A stretch of DNA of 15,523 nt from an uncultured Psychrobacillus sp. (GCA_934234185.1 CAKQHO010000079.1:1-15523), one strand, 5' to 3'. Positions 1 to 7,465 are shown, counted from the first letter of the stretch. A program made the numbers and translations. Notes: a model not told the origin generated them from the sequence alone.

Positions 1-72
1 CTTAATAAGTTATAAAAAAGAATATAGTTTTTCAGTGCCCTCATAGTCATGGTGTCAAAAATTATATATTCC

Positions 73-915
73 CTATGAATAAGAATAAAAGCCTCGTCCT
101 GTTTTTCTCCCGAGATGACCTGCCCTTACGTATTTCTTTAACAACGGAGCAACCCTATATTTACTATCTCCCGTTTCACTGTAAAGACTTTCAGCAACAC
201 AGAGAAGCGTATCAAGACCAATTAAGTCAGCTAAGGCCAATGGACCAATTGGCTGATTTGTTCCTAGCATCATCCCTTTATCGATATCCTCTACTGTAGC
301 AATGCCTTCGCCTAGTACAAAAATAGCCTCATTAATCATAGGTACTAGAATTCTATTAACAACAAATAGAGGGGCATCTGATATCGCAATGCTTTCCTTT
401 CCAACCGCTTTTACAACATCGATAGTTTTTTGATATGTTTCCTCCGAGGTATCTGCACCTCTTATTAGTTCCACCAGCTTCATAACTGGAACAGGGTTAA
501 AAAAATGCATTCCTATTACACGATCTGGTCTGCTAGTTGACGCCGCAATTTCCGTGATACTAAATCCAGAGGTGTTGGAGGCTAGTATGGTTGCTTCTTT
601 ACAAATAGCATCTAACTCTGAAAATACTCGTTTTTTAATATCTATGTTTTCTAAAATAGCTTCAATAACCAAATTCACATCAGCTAAAGCATTCTTATCC
701 GCGGTAAAATGAATTCTACCTAACACTTGACCGATATCTTCACAATCTCTATTCTCCTTTTTGTACACTCTCCATAGATTGGTATCAATTGTTTTAGCTG
801 CCTTTCCCAGCATTTCTTTATCAATATCACAAAGAATTACTTCAAAACCTGCAGTCGCCATTACCTGAGCAATACCATTCCCCATGGTACCTGCACCTAA
901 AACACCTATCTTCAA
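73..915 (-). CDS. hbd: 3-hydroxybutyryl-CoA dehydrogenase (Hbd/MmgB type)
   Basis: This 280-residue protein is a cytoplasmic NAD(P)-dependent dehydrogenase that interconverts 3-hydroxybutyryl-CoA and acetoacetyl-CoA. Visible features are the N-terminal Rossmann motif GAGTMG (residues 7-12), S116 in the NTS motif, the catalytic-histidine motif HFFNPVP with H137 and N140, N187, and the family's C-terminal GRKTGRGFYSY. Length is normal for the single-domain family. The start is TTG, chosen because GGGGG lies 8 nt upstream and translation from it begins directly at the dinucleotide-binding strand. It lies 66 bp downstream of the thiolase gene on the same strand with no terminator between, so the two form an operon; their products catalyse adjacent steps. 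The order matches Bacillus mmgA-mmgB. A role in poly-hydroxybutyrate or butyrate metabolism instead of fatty-acid breakdown cannot be excluded. Confidence 0.93.
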   Translation of the reverse strand: MKIGVLGAGTMGNGIAQVMATAGFEVILCDIDKEMLGKAAKTIDTNLWRVYKKENRDCEDIGQVLGRIHFTADKNALADVNLVIEAILENIDIKKRVFSELDAICKEATILASNTSGFSITEIAASTSRPDRVIGMHFFNPVPVMKLVELIRGADTSEETYQKTIDVVKAVGKESIAISDAPLFVVNRILVPMINEAIFVLGEGIATVEDIDKGMMLGTNQPIGPLALADLIGLDTLLCVAESLYSETGDSKYRVAPLLKKYVRAGHLGRKTGRGFYSYS

Positions 916-981
916 AATGTATACCCCCTAAAATTATTCCTTGCCTTTGTATTTGGACTCAACTATTAGTCCTTTAACAAG

Positions 982-2163
982 TTAAACACGTTCAATTACC
1001 ATGGCAATCCCTTGTCCTCCACCTATGCATAAACTAGCTATCCCATAGGTTAAATTTCTTCTTTTTAACTCGTAGGCAAGAGAAAGGACAATTCGTGCAC
1101 CACTTGCTCCAACAGGATGCCCTAAAGCTATGGCTCCACCATTAACATTAGTTTTCGCTCTATCTAGCCCTAATTCTTTTTCAACCGCTATATATTGAGC
1201 TGCAAATGCTTCATTAATTTCAATTAAATCTATATCCTCTAATGTTAGTTTTGCAGCTTCTAATGCTTTTCTAATAGCAGGTACTGGGCCAATCCCCATA
1301 ACACTTGGGTCAACTCCCGCAATTCCCCAAGAGACAATGCGAGCGATTGGCTTTAATCCCATTTCATTTACTTTCCCCTCACTAGCTATAAGCAGAGAAG
1401 CTGCGCCATCATTTATTCCACTAGCATTTCCTGGTGTAACAGTTCCTCCTTGCTTGAAGGCTGGAGAGAGCTTTTGAAGCTTCTCCATTGTCACATCAGG
1501 CTTAATGTATTCGTCTTTATCCACGACACTATTTCCCTTTTTACTAGAAGTTTCTATACCAACGATTTCCTCAGAAAACTTGCCAGAAATTTGTGCCTCA
1601 GTAGCTCGGTTTTGACTAAGCAAAGCAAATTCATCCTGTTCAACTCTTGTTATTCCATATTCAGAGGCTAATTTTTCTGCAGTCAACCCCATTGCTGTAC
1701 CAATATACTCGTCGGTTAGAGTACTTTGTACCATATCCTCATATACGACGGCTCCCATCTTCGCTCTTCCAAATCTTGCTGTGAAATTAGCATAAGGTGC
1801 CATGGACATATTTTCAGCTCCACCTGCCAGTACAATGTTTGCTTCACCAAGTAATATCAGCTGGGCTGCTGATACAATAGATTGGCAGCCCGAGCCACAT
1901 AATCTATTTACATTCATTGCTGGAACAGTTATCGGAACACCTGCTTTTAGAGCAATATGTCGAGATAAAAAGGAAGCATTGGTGCTCGAATGAATAACAT
2001 TCCCATAAATAACATGGTCCACATCCTCAGGACTAATCCTTGATTTTCTTAGAGCTTCTTTTGCTGTTGCTGCTCCCAAATCATCAGTCTTTACATTTGC
2101 TAAAGAGCCTCCAAAGCTTGTAAAAGCAGTTCTAGCACCGTCTACTATAAATACATTCTTCAT
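982..2163 (-). CDS. acetyl-CoA C-acetyltransferase (thiolase, MmgA/AtoB type)
   Basis: This 393-residue thiolase condenses or cleaves acetyl-CoA/acetoacetyl-CoA in the cytoplasm. The nucleophile C89 sits in NVNRLCGSG, the NEAF motif is near residues 317-320, H349 is in GGAIALGHPVGASGAR, and the second active-site cysteine C379 is in ASLCIGGGQG, so all catalytic residues are present. The frame stays open upstream to a TTG at 2199, but AAGGGGG lies 6 nt before the ATG at 2163 and that start gives the usual family length. The adjacent ATG at 2166 is possible. It is the first gene of an operon with the hydroxybutyryl-CoA dehydrogenase. A near-consensus promoter and a cre-like palindrome lie upstream. 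B. subtilis mmgA is catabolite-repressed, which fits, but I infer the orthology from order and family only. Confidence 0.93.
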   Translation of the reverse strand: MKNVFIVDGARTAFTSFGGSLANVKTDDLGAATAKEALRKSRISPEDVDHVIYGNVIHSSTNASFLSRHIALKAGVPITVPAMNVNRLCGSGCQSIVSAAQLILLGEANIVLAGGAENMSMAPYANFTARFGRAKMGAVVYEDMVQSTLTDEYIGTAMGLTAEKLASEYGITRVEQDEFALLSQNRATEAQISGKFSEEIVGIETSSKKGNSVVDKDEYIKPDVTMEKLQKLSPAFKQGGTVTPGNASGINDGAASLLIASEGKVNEMGLKPIARIVSWGIAGVDPSVMGIGPVPAIRKALEAAKLTLEDIDLIEINEAFAAQYIAVEKELGLDRAKTNVNGGAIALGHPVGASGARIVLSLAYELKRRNLTYGIASLCIGGGQGIAMVIERV

Positions 2164-2184
2164 CATTTTCCCCCTTACCCTTTC

Positions 2185-2198
2185 TGAAAGGGCTTTCA
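2185..2198. promoter_or_regulatory. cre-like CcpA operator in the thiolase leader
   Basis: TGAAAGGGCTTTCA differs at one central base from the ideal palindromic Bacillus cre TGAAAGCGCTTTCA. It lies between the predicted transcription start (about 2224) and the thiolase ATG, where CcpA would act as a roadblock. A second palindrome, CCCTTTC-T-GAAAGGG (2178-2192), overlaps it and ends next to the ribosome site. The lost central CG is usually well conserved, so binding may be weak. Confidence 0.5.
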
Positions 2199-2230
2199 AA
2201 TATATCCATTATTCAGTAATCTATTTCCTT

Positions 2231-2259
2231 ATTATATCTTATTTAAAAAGATATGTTAA
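2231..2259 (-). promoter_or_regulatory. SigA-type promoter of the thiolase-hbd operon
   Basis: On the minus strand TTAACA (2259-2254) is followed after exactly 17 bp by a perfect TATAAT (2236-2231). The start would be near 2224, giving a leader of about 60 nt. B. subtilis mmgA uses SigE; I see no convincing SigE elements here. The -35 overlaps the T-tract of the preceding gene's terminator. Confidence 0.65.
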
Positions 2260-2285
2260 AACACTCCAGTCAGATGACTGGAGTG
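2257..2285 (-). terminator. Rho-independent terminator after the TM-helix protein gene
   Basis: A perfect 11-bp stem, CACTCCAGTCA / TGACTGGAGTG (2262-2272 and 2275-2285), is separated by only two bases and followed on the minus strand by TTTTAAC. It begins 6 nt after the stop codon at 2292. The T-run is short, but the stem is strong. Confidence 0.8.
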
Positions 2286-2291
2286 AATATG

Positions 2292-4055
2292 TTATTTATT
2301 TTTGTCATTTGGAGGTAAATCATCATAAGGATGGAAGTCATCAGTAGAGCGCTGATTATACCCAGCATCGAGTGAATCCTCTTCGAATGTTGCATCCATC
2401 GGATTTGATGGAGTATCTGTTGCCTTTGGATCAAAATCTCCAACAGGCTTGATTTCATCGATGTGAGGAGCAGTTCCCCTTAAGCTTTTCTCCGCTGCCT
2501 CCGGACTTTGAAAGTTTTCCTTAAATGATTCCTTCATTCCTTCCTTTTCCCTTTGATAGTTTTCCTTTGAAACCTCTGCTTGTTGAATACTTCTTTCCAT
2601 CTTAGTTAGGTAACGAGATGCATGCTCACGTCCTCCTAAACCAAACGCTAAGCCAAATGCTAATGCTACTCCTCCAAGAATTAGGATGAAAGCAGAGTTA
2701 ATAATGGAAGTTGCAATTCCCAACTGACTTAAAGCCATGAAAAAAGCAAATGCTAAAATCGCATACTTAGCAACATATCTTAGGAAATGAGGTGTTCCAG
2801 AAGCATGAGTCATCACACTACCAACTACTTTTTCTGCAAGGTTAGCTAACCAGTATCCAACTGCTATGATAACAATTGCCGAAATTACATGTGGTAGGTA
2901 GGCAAAGATAGCTGCTGCTAACGTCACCATAAAATCCAATTCTAGTAATTGTAGCGCTTCTACCACGAACAATAGAATAACAACTATTTGTACGATTGTA
3001 CCGATTACTGTAGCAAAGGAAGGAGCTTTACCACCATTGCCTGTGAAGCCCATTTTCCCAAAGATAGAGTTCACACCAAGCTTTTCTAGCAAGGAAACAA
3101 CCATATCCTTAATCCATTTCGCAGCAACAATACCAACTAAAACTAGCAGTATAGCAACAAAGATTCTAGGCAGCATAGCGAGTATCGTATTAAGCATGTT
3201 TATTGCAGGTTCAGATATACCGTGTAAGTCTAAAATTTCTAAAGAAGTGATCGTAATAGGGATTAAAATTAATACAAACGCAATGATTCCTACTACTTTA
3301 GAAAGAGTAGTTCCTTCTAAAAAGCTAGAAATCTTTAATCTATCTGCTAATCGGTCTACGCCAGCTGCATGAAGAAATTTTTCGAGTAAGTTTCGCACTA
3401 GCTTTGCAACAAACCAACCAATAGCAAAGACGATTACAGCCGAAACTAGCTTCGGAATGAATTGGAAGAAGCTCGCAATCATTCCTTCAAAAGGACCGCT
3501 TAATCCATCAATACCTAAAGCACTCAAAACAGCTGGAATAAAGAATAAGAAAATAAGGTAATAGGCTACATTTGCAGCAGTATCGGTCCATTTCGCCTGA
3601 TCTACCTTAGATGAATCAGTACCAGTTTTTTCAACGTATTTATTTAAATTTAATTTATTACCTGCCATTTTGATTACTTTCTTCACTACTGTAGCCAGAA
3701 CCCAAGCAAACAATAGAATTAGTCCAGCTTTCAAAATATTTAACACTGCATCTGTCAAACCAGTATACATATTCATAAATGGTGACGCGATGGTATTCAT
3801 GTTTAAAATACTAAAGAAGAGTACAAATGCGAAAAGAAGGGCGATAGCGAAAACAACTTTACTAACTATCTTCTCTACAGACCAACCTTCTCTCGTATTT
3901 CCAAGGCGTTCATTTACCCGGTACTTCCTTAACAGTTTAAACGTAGCGTTCTCGAGCATTTTTGCAATAAAAAAACCAATTAATAAAACCACTAAAGCTA
4001 AAATAAGCTCTGGCAAAAAGGAAAGGGTATTTCTCCAATAAATATCATCGAACAT
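2292..4055 (-). CDS. TM-helix repeat (mechanosensitive channel-like) membrane protein
   Basis: This 587-residue protein has many hydrophobic helices from about residue 12 to 480, arranged as repeated units of one long helix followed by a short amphipathic stretch (for example LILALVVLLIGFFIAKMLEN, LVSAVIVFAIGWFVAKLVRN, HVISAIVIIAVGYWLANLAE). Such repeats mark the 'conserved TM helix' (PF05552) family, related to MscS-like proteins such as CmpX. A glycine-rich segment, LAFGLAFGLGGREHA, closes the membrane part. The last 100 or so residues are hydrophilic and acidic, ending in a Pro/Asp/Asn-rich tail. I do not see a typical MscS beta-domain, so channel activity is uncertain. AAAGGAGG sits 7 nt before the ATG. 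It is monocistronic, with its own terminator and a SigB-like promoter, which suggests a role in envelope or osmotic stress. Confidence 0.85.
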   Translation of the reverse strand: MFDDIYWRNTLSFLPELILALVVLLIGFFIAKMLENATFKLLRKYRVNERLGNTREGWSVEKIVSKVVFAIALLFAFVLFFSILNMNTIASPFMNMYTGLTDAVLNILKAGLILLFAWVLATVVKKVIKMAGNKLNLNKYVEKTGTDSSKVDQAKWTDTAANVAYYLIFLFFIPAVLSALGIDGLSGPFEGMIASFFQFIPKLVSAVIVFAIGWFVAKLVRNLLEKFLHAAGVDRLADRLKISSFLEGTTLSKVVGIIAFVLILIPITITSLEILDLHGISEPAINMLNTILAMLPRIFVAILLVLVGIVAAKWIKDMVVSLLEKLGVNSIFGKMGFTGNGGKAPSFATVIGTIVQIVVILLFVVEALQLLELDFMVTLAAAIFAYLPHVISAIVIIAVGYWLANLAEKVVGSVMTHASGTPHFLRYVAKYAILAFAFFMALSQLGIATSIINSAFILILGGVALAFGLAFGLGGREHASRYLTKMERSIQQAEVSKENYQREKEGMKESFKENFQSPEAAEKSLRGTAPHIDEIKPVGDFDPKATDTPSNPMDATFEEDSLDAGYNQRSTDDFHPYDDLPPNDKNK

Positions 4056-4093
4056 TTCTTATCCTCCTTTTTATTTCAGACAAACCAATACAT

Positions 4094-4156
4094 TTCCTTA
4101 CTTGTCTAAGGAACTATCTGGAGCCTGAATCTCGTTTTCTTAGGAAAACGTTCCCA
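4094..4156. other. Two stem-loops and a cre-like site in the TM-helix gene leader
   Basis: The leader contains two 7-bp inverted repeats: TTCCTTA/TAAGGAA (4094-4100, 4107-4113) and CGTTTTC/GAAAACG (4133-4139, 4144-4150). Overlapping the second, GGAAAACGTTCCCA (4143-4156) matches the cre consensus TGNAANCGNTNNCA except at its first base and lies at the predicted transcription start. Neither hairpin has a T-tract, so they are not terminators. The function is unknown. Confidence 0.35.
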
Positions 4157-4164
4157 ATTATTCG

Positions 4165-4190
4165 TTACCCTGGCAGGTATGCTTTTAAAC
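4165..4190 (-). promoter_or_regulatory. SigB-type promoter of the TM-helix protein gene
   Basis: On the minus strand GTTTAA (4190-4185) is followed after 14 bp by GGGTAA (4170-4165). This matches the Bacillus SigB consensus GTTTAA-N12-14-GGGWAW in all essential positions. The transcript would start near 4158, about 100 nt before the ATG. Confidence 0.7.
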
Positions 4191-4278
4191 TTGCATAATA
4201 GGAAAACTACATCCTTGAAAAATATATTAATAACCTTCAATAAAGTGTCTCAGGGTACTGGTGTTGGAAATAAAACAT

Positions 4279-4310
4279 AAAGAAAACTGACTCACCTCTA
4301 AGTGAGTCAG
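4279..4310 (-). terminator. Rho-independent terminator of ytxJ
   Basis: A 9-bp perfect stem, CTGACTCAC / GTGAGTCAG (4287-4295 and 4302-4310), has a 6-nt loop and is followed on the minus strand by TTTTCTTT. It starts 4 nt after the ytxJ stop codon. Confidence 0.88.
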
Positions 4311-4314
4311 CCAG

Positions 4315-4641
4315 TTACTTCATTGCTCCATCCAACGATTCCTTTGTAATATCCCAGTGAGAGGCATTCCATGTACCTACTCCATTTTCTACAACAATCG
4401 CTTGAGGAGATTCATGCTGTAGATTCAAGCTCTTCGCAATTTCATTAGATACTTCTCGATTTTGAATTACATTAACCAAATATTTACTGTTCGATGTTTC
4501 ATAGGAGGCGAAAGCACCGTAAGCATTAGCGCTGATAGGACAAGTGGTACTGTGTTTAAAAACAAGGACCTTTTCCTCTTTAGTGCTTTCTAATATCTCC
4601 TTCCACTGCTTTTCAGAAGTAATCTCAGTATACGTTAGCAC
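4315..4641 (-). CDS. ytxJ: bacillithiol-system redox protein YtxJ
   Basis: This 108-residue thioredoxin-fold protein belongs to the YtxJ family, a monothiol bacilliredoxin-like group found in bacillithiol-producing Bacillales and proposed to act in thiol redox control in the cytoplasm. The active site is TTCPIS with C34 and Ser at the resolving position (S37), followed by the expected helix. The cis-Pro loop is seen as HESPQA (P79). The start codon is GTG at 4641, with AAAGGAAAG about 10 nt upstream. The gene stands alone here, whereas in B. subtilis it sits in the ytxGHJ stress operon. A sequence fitting a SigB promoter lies 35-70 bp upstream, consistent with stress control. Confidence 0.9.
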   Translation of the reverse strand: MLTYTEITSEKQWKEILESTKEEKVLVFKHSTTCPISANAYGAFASYETSNSKYLVNVIQNREVSNEIAKSLNLQHESPQAIVVENGVGTWNASHWDITKESLDGAMK

Positions 4642-4682
4642 ATTACATCTTTCCTTTCTCTGTTAGGTAGTTTACCCTTTGT

Positions 4683-4709
4683 ATACCCAATACTTCTTAC
4701 CCCATAAAC
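4683..4709 (-). promoter_or_regulatory. SigB-type promoter of ytxJ
   Basis: On the minus strand GTTTAT (4709-4704), 15 bp and GGGTAT (4688-4683) fit the SigB consensus with one -35 mismatch and a slightly long spacer. Transcription would start near 4676, about 35 nt before the GTG start. Confidence 0.55.
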
Positions 4710-4718
4710 TGTCATTTT

Positions 4719-4744
4719 GTTTAAAGCCTCTCTTAACTGGCTAT
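4719..4744 (+). promoter_or_regulatory. Possible SigB-type promoter of the YusW-like lipoprotein
   Basis: GTTTAA (4719-4724), a 14-bp spacer and GGCTAT (4739-4744) differ from a SigB promoter at one -10 base. It lies divergent to and only about 10 bp from the ytxJ promoter. I see no better SigA alternative upstream of the gene. Confidence 0.4.
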
Positions 4745-4784
4745 TAAAAGAATAAATACCGATCTACCAGAAAGGAGAAAAAGT

Positions 4785-5261
4785 ATGACATATTTTACGA
4801 AATCAATTCTTACAACTACCTTTATCTCTGGGGCGTTATTGTTAGGAGCTTGTAATAATAATGACGAGGCCGAGGATAACGTGCTGAAAACAGAGGTTAC
4901 TGAACCAAATGTGAATTCCCAAAAATCAGCTGATTCAGCTTCTGAAGATCAGTTTTCTTTTAACGAGTTCCATCTTGCTGTAGCAACCGAAAAAAATGAA
5001 GAAGCAATTACAGCCGAATACAAAGCTGATTCAAGTTTAGTTATATACAAAAACATGCAAGAAGGAGTTAATACCGAGGGAGATGAAGCCTTAGACATAC
5101 TCGAGCCAAAGTTTTCTGAGCTTAACCTAACTCCAGATATGACAGAGGATGAGGTAATAGAAAAGGTAAAACAGCTGTTCAATATTGATAAGGAGCGTAA
5201 AATTACGCTAGAGGTTCAATTTGCAGAAGGAGACACTAAGTCTTATAACTATGAAAATTAA
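4785..5261 (+). CDS. YusW-family lipoprotein
   Basis: This 158-residue secreted lipoprotein has a short Lys-containing start, a hydrophobic helix and the lipobox LGAC with C23 as the predicted lipidated residue. A low-complexity acidic linker (about 24-52) follows. Residues 56-158 form one small domain with the YusW-like pattern: an initial FNEFHL strand, GVNTEGDEALDIL, then FSELNLTPDMTEDEVIEKVKQLFNI and a final LEVQFAEGDTKSYNYE strand. I recognise this as the YusW-like family (PF14039), which has no known biochemical function. AAAGGAG lies 7 nt upstream of the ATG. The gene is monocistronic, transcribed away from ytxJ, and ends at a strong terminator shared with the convergent yuiD. Confidence 0.82.
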   Translation: MTYFTKSILTTTFISGALLLGACNNNDEAEDNVLKTEVTEPNVNSQKSADSASEDQFSFNEFHLAVATEKNEEAITAEYKADSSLVIYKNMQEGVNTEGDEALDILEPKFSELNLTPDMTEDEVIEKVKQLFNIDKERKITLEVQFAEGDTKSYNYEN

Positions 5262-5268
5262 TAATACT

Positions 5269-5297
5269 AAGCCAAGTTGTTTTCCAACTTGGCTTTT
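5269..5297. terminator. Convergent terminator between the lipoprotein gene and yuiD
   Basis: An 11-bp perfect stem, AAGCCAAGTTG / CAACTTGGCTT (5269-5279 and 5285-5295), has a 5-nt loop and is followed on the plus strand by a T-rich run. It serves the plus-strand lipoprotein gene. On the minus strand it lies directly after the yuiD stop, with a weaker T-tract, and may act in both directions. Confidence 0.88.
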
Positions 5298-5298
5298 A

Positions 5299-5763
5299 TT
5301 ATCCCTCTATTTTTGCTGCAATTATCCCTAAAGCTATACCCAGCAAAGAGCCAACTGCTACTTCAATAGGCTGATGACCAAGTATTTCCTTTAATTCACC
5401 TTCCCTTTCTACAAACTCAAAGCTGGGAAAATTTCCAGAAAGTGTAGCAATACTATCCTCTAAATCATTAACTAACTGAGCAATTTCCCCTGTATGTCTG
5501 CGAATTCCCTGTGCATCATACATAACGATAATACCGAAAACGACGGCAAGTGCTGTTTCCGTATGTCTTGTCCCTCTATTAGCAGCTACATAGGAAGCTA
5601 AAGCAGAAACCCCCGCCGAATGGGAACTAGGCATTCCTCCAGTGGTAAGTGCCTGCTTCACATCCCATTTTCCTGTCTTTTTCTTGGTAGTTAAAATTTT
5701 TAAGCCTTGGGCTATTCCTATAGCCGATAGAGCTGTTATAATTCCTCGGTTCATCTTAGCCAA
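5299..5763 (-). CDS. yuiD: divergent PAP2-family protein YuiD
   Basis: This 154-residue integral membrane protein belongs to the YuiD (DUF212, divergent PAP2) family. The phosphatase-like motifs are GGMPSSHSAG (P45-S46-S47-H48) and YDAQGIRRHTGEIA (D83, R88, R89, H90). The family signature KEILGHQPIEV is at residues 125-135, followed by a last hydrophobic helix. The usual first PAP2 motif is absent, as in the rest of the family, so phosphatase activity is not certain. The start is TTG: AGGAGGG sits 7 nt before it, while the next ATG (codon 4) would be too far from that site. A weak SigB-like sequence (GCTTAT-N13-GGGTAA, 5822-5798) lies upstream. Confidence 0.9.
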   Translation of the reverse strand: MAKMNRGIITALSAIGIAQGLKILTTKKKTGKWDVKQALTTGGMPSSHSAGVSALASYVAANRGTRHTETALAVVFGIIVMYDAQGIRRHTGEIAQLVNDLEDSIATLSGNFPSFEFVEREGELKEILGHQPIEVAVGSLLGIALGIIAAKIEG

Positions 5764-5890
5764 TTAAAACCCTCCTGTTTTTATACTCTCCCTTAAATTA
5801 CCCCTTTCAATTAGGCATAAGCCTCCTTTAAAAAAAATCGGTTAATTTTTTAGCAAATTATACATACTACTAGAAAAAGGGGATGAATCA

Positions 5891-6223
5891 TTGAATAGCA
5901 TAGCAACTCCATCAAATAGAGATTTAACGGTATATGCAAGTTCTATCCTTTTCTTATTAGTTATTTTCGATACAGTCTTCACCCATTTAGGTTTACAGGG
6001 AGGGCATATTACAGAAGCAAACCCTCTGATGAGATATTTGTATGACTTTCATGTAGGATTATTTTTTCTCATAAAGTTAATACTACCTATTCTGCTTATT
6101 TGGTTAGTAACAAGGCTTGAGCCAAAGCCTTATATTCAATTAATGATTGCCGGAGCTATATTCATCTATACCTTTGTTCTTTTAAAGCATGTCTATTGGA
6201 TCTATTTCGTTTATATAGGCTAA
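5891..6223 (+). CDS. DUF5658-type small membrane protein
   Basis: This 110-residue protein has three predicted membrane helices (about 12-33, 53-74 and 81-106). The pattern is IFDTVFTHLGL (D27), then TEANPLM (E42, N44, P45) just before helix 2, which is the signature of the DUF5658 family. Function is unknown. The start is TTG: AAAGGGG lies 8 nt upstream and no ATG in frame is better placed. It is divergent from yuiD with 127 bp between. A -10-like TATACA is present at 5859, but I find no matching -35 box. Confidence 0.78.
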   Translation: MNSIATPSNRDLTVYASSILFLLVIFDTVFTHLGLQGGHITEANPLMRYLYDFHVGLFFLIKLILPILLIWLVTRLEPKPYIQLMIAGAIFIYTFVLLKHVYWIYFVYIG

Positions 6224-6231
6224 GACACCTG

Positions 6232-6298
6232 CAAATGAGAGCGGCGAGGAGGTAGCTCCCAGCCGTTTCACATTTGACTTGAAGGGCTAGCAATAGCC
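6232..6298. other. Structured convergent intergenic region with two stem-loops
   Basis: Between convergent genes lies a long interrupted hairpin: CAAATG (6232-6237) pairs with CATTTG (6271-6276), CGGC (6242-6245) with GCCG (6262-6265), and GGAG (6248-6251) with CTCC (6256-6259). Next to it GGCTA-GCAA-TAGCC (6285-6298) forms a hairpin with a GNRA-type loop, just after the lytH stop. Neither has a T-tract, so they are not standard intrinsic terminators. They may still end or protect the two mRNAs. Confidence 0.5.
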
Positions 6299-6303
6299 TG
6301 CAA

Positions 6304-7326
6304 TTAATGAGTTGCCGGATTTGGTTCTACTGTTCGGCGATTTTTCTCTTCTCTTTCCCATCTCTTTAGGGAAGGAAACGGATCATAGGCCCATTCCGTT
6401 CGACCATTATATTTATACATTCCATAATGCAAGTGTGGGACAAACTTTCCACTAGTTCCTTTTTTTCCATAGCCAGAACTGCCGACATATCCAATAATGG
6501 CACCAGGCTCTAAAATATCCCCTTCCTTTAATCCCTTTTTAAAACCAGATAAATGAGCATAATAATGGTACGTATTATTTACATCTCGAATTCCCATTCT
6601 CCAACCACCATAGTCATTCCAGCCCATTGTTTCAATAATCCCGTAAGTAGCAGATTTAACAGGAACTCCAGTAGAGGCAAACAAATCGGTACCCTCATGT
6701 ATCCTTCTGCCTCCCCAGCCACGCGAAGCGCCCCAAGTGCTGCGATAGCTATAGTTATACTGAAGGGCAAGAGGAAAAGCACGCTCATCTAAATTTAACA
6801 TTTCAAAGTGTTTATAAAGCTTGGCATTCGTAATAATCTGCTTTACTGCTTCATCTGTAAAATAATAGTCCTTCAATGCTTTTTTAAAATCCTTTTCTGA
6901 ATGGACACGCAGCCCTAGATATTGAGTTAAAGTGAAAATTACATCTTCATCATTTGCTCTATCCGCGAGCCCGTCTCCATTTCCGTCCATCCCATTTCCC
7001 TCAAAATAGGAAATCGTTCTCACATCCGTGTCATCACCTATTGGATTTAGTGGACCGACCCAGAAATCATCTGTAAATTGTATAGCTAGTACACCTTCAC
7101 GTTCTGGAATATCAGAACGAACCTCTTGAATATTTCGCTCAAATTGATCTATTGCGGCAAGATAATACCAAGGGAGCGTATCACTTGAATATTTGACATA
7201 GTAGTCCATCCGCATATTTAAAATTTCTTCCCTGCTTTGCCCCTCTGCTGCTTTAGCAACGGAGGTAAAAGGAAAAAATAGCAAGGATCCCAGTAAGCAT
7301 GTTCCTATTAGGCTTTTCAACTTCAT
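6304..7326 (-). CDS. lytH: M23 peptidase LytH (L-Ala-D-Glu endopeptidase, spore cortex)
   Basis: This 340-residue exported zinc peptidase has a signal peptide (about 1-27, cleavage after AKA). Residues 35-180 hold the LytH-type N-terminal region with the PWYYLAAIDQFERN motif and an Asp-rich DGNGDGLAD loop (114-122) followed by NDEDVIFTLTQYLG. The LytM/M23 domain has HEGTD (H210, D214), HYYAH (H254, H258) and PHLHYGMYKYNGRTEW (H298, H300), so all zinc and catalytic positions are present. In B. subtilis LytH (YunA) cuts L-Ala-D-Glu bonds to create single L-Ala side chains in the spore cortex. The similarity extends along the whole protein, so I expect the same role. AGGAGGAGG lies immediately upstream of the ATG. 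I found no clear SigK or SigG promoter. It appears monocistronic. Confidence 0.88.
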   Translation of the reverse strand: MKLKSLIGTCLLGSLLFFPFTSVAKAAEGQSREEILNMRMDYYVKYSSDTLPWYYLAAIDQFERNIQEVRSDIPEREGVLAIQFTDDFWVGPLNPIGDDTDVRTISYFEGNGMDGNGDGLADRANDEDVIFTLTQYLGLRVHSEKDFKKALKDYYFTDEAVKQIITNAKLYKHFEMLNLDERAFPLALQYNYSYRSTWGASRGWGGRRIHEGTDLFASTGVPVKSATYGIIETMGWNDYGGWRMGIRDVNNTYHYYAHLSGFKKGLKEGDILEPGAIIGYVGSSGYGKKGTSGKFVPHLHYGMYKYNGRTEWAYDPFPSLKRWEREEKNRRTVEPNPATH

Positions 7327-7465
7327 ACCTCCTCCTAATTTCTCCTTGTAGTTTTCCCGTAAACTGCAATTTCATGAATACTTTCTATGAGGAATAATCC
7401 AAGAAGAGAAGGAAAAAATTAAAAAAGATGAACCACCTTATCTGCCATCAAAAATTTACAATTAT

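Noticed and set aside
1..60. Open minus-strand frame starting near 46 at the window edge, after hbd
   Set aside because: No ribosome site and too little sequence to judge; may only be the downstream region of hbd.
75..299. Plus-strand ORF opposite hbd
   Set aside because: Antisense shadow of a well-supported gene, with no family features.
5808..5831. AAAGGAGG followed by a three-codon ORF (M-P-N-stop) in the yuiD leader
   Set aside because: Spacing from the ribosome-site-like sequence is only 3 nt and no attenuation hairpin follows; probably chance.
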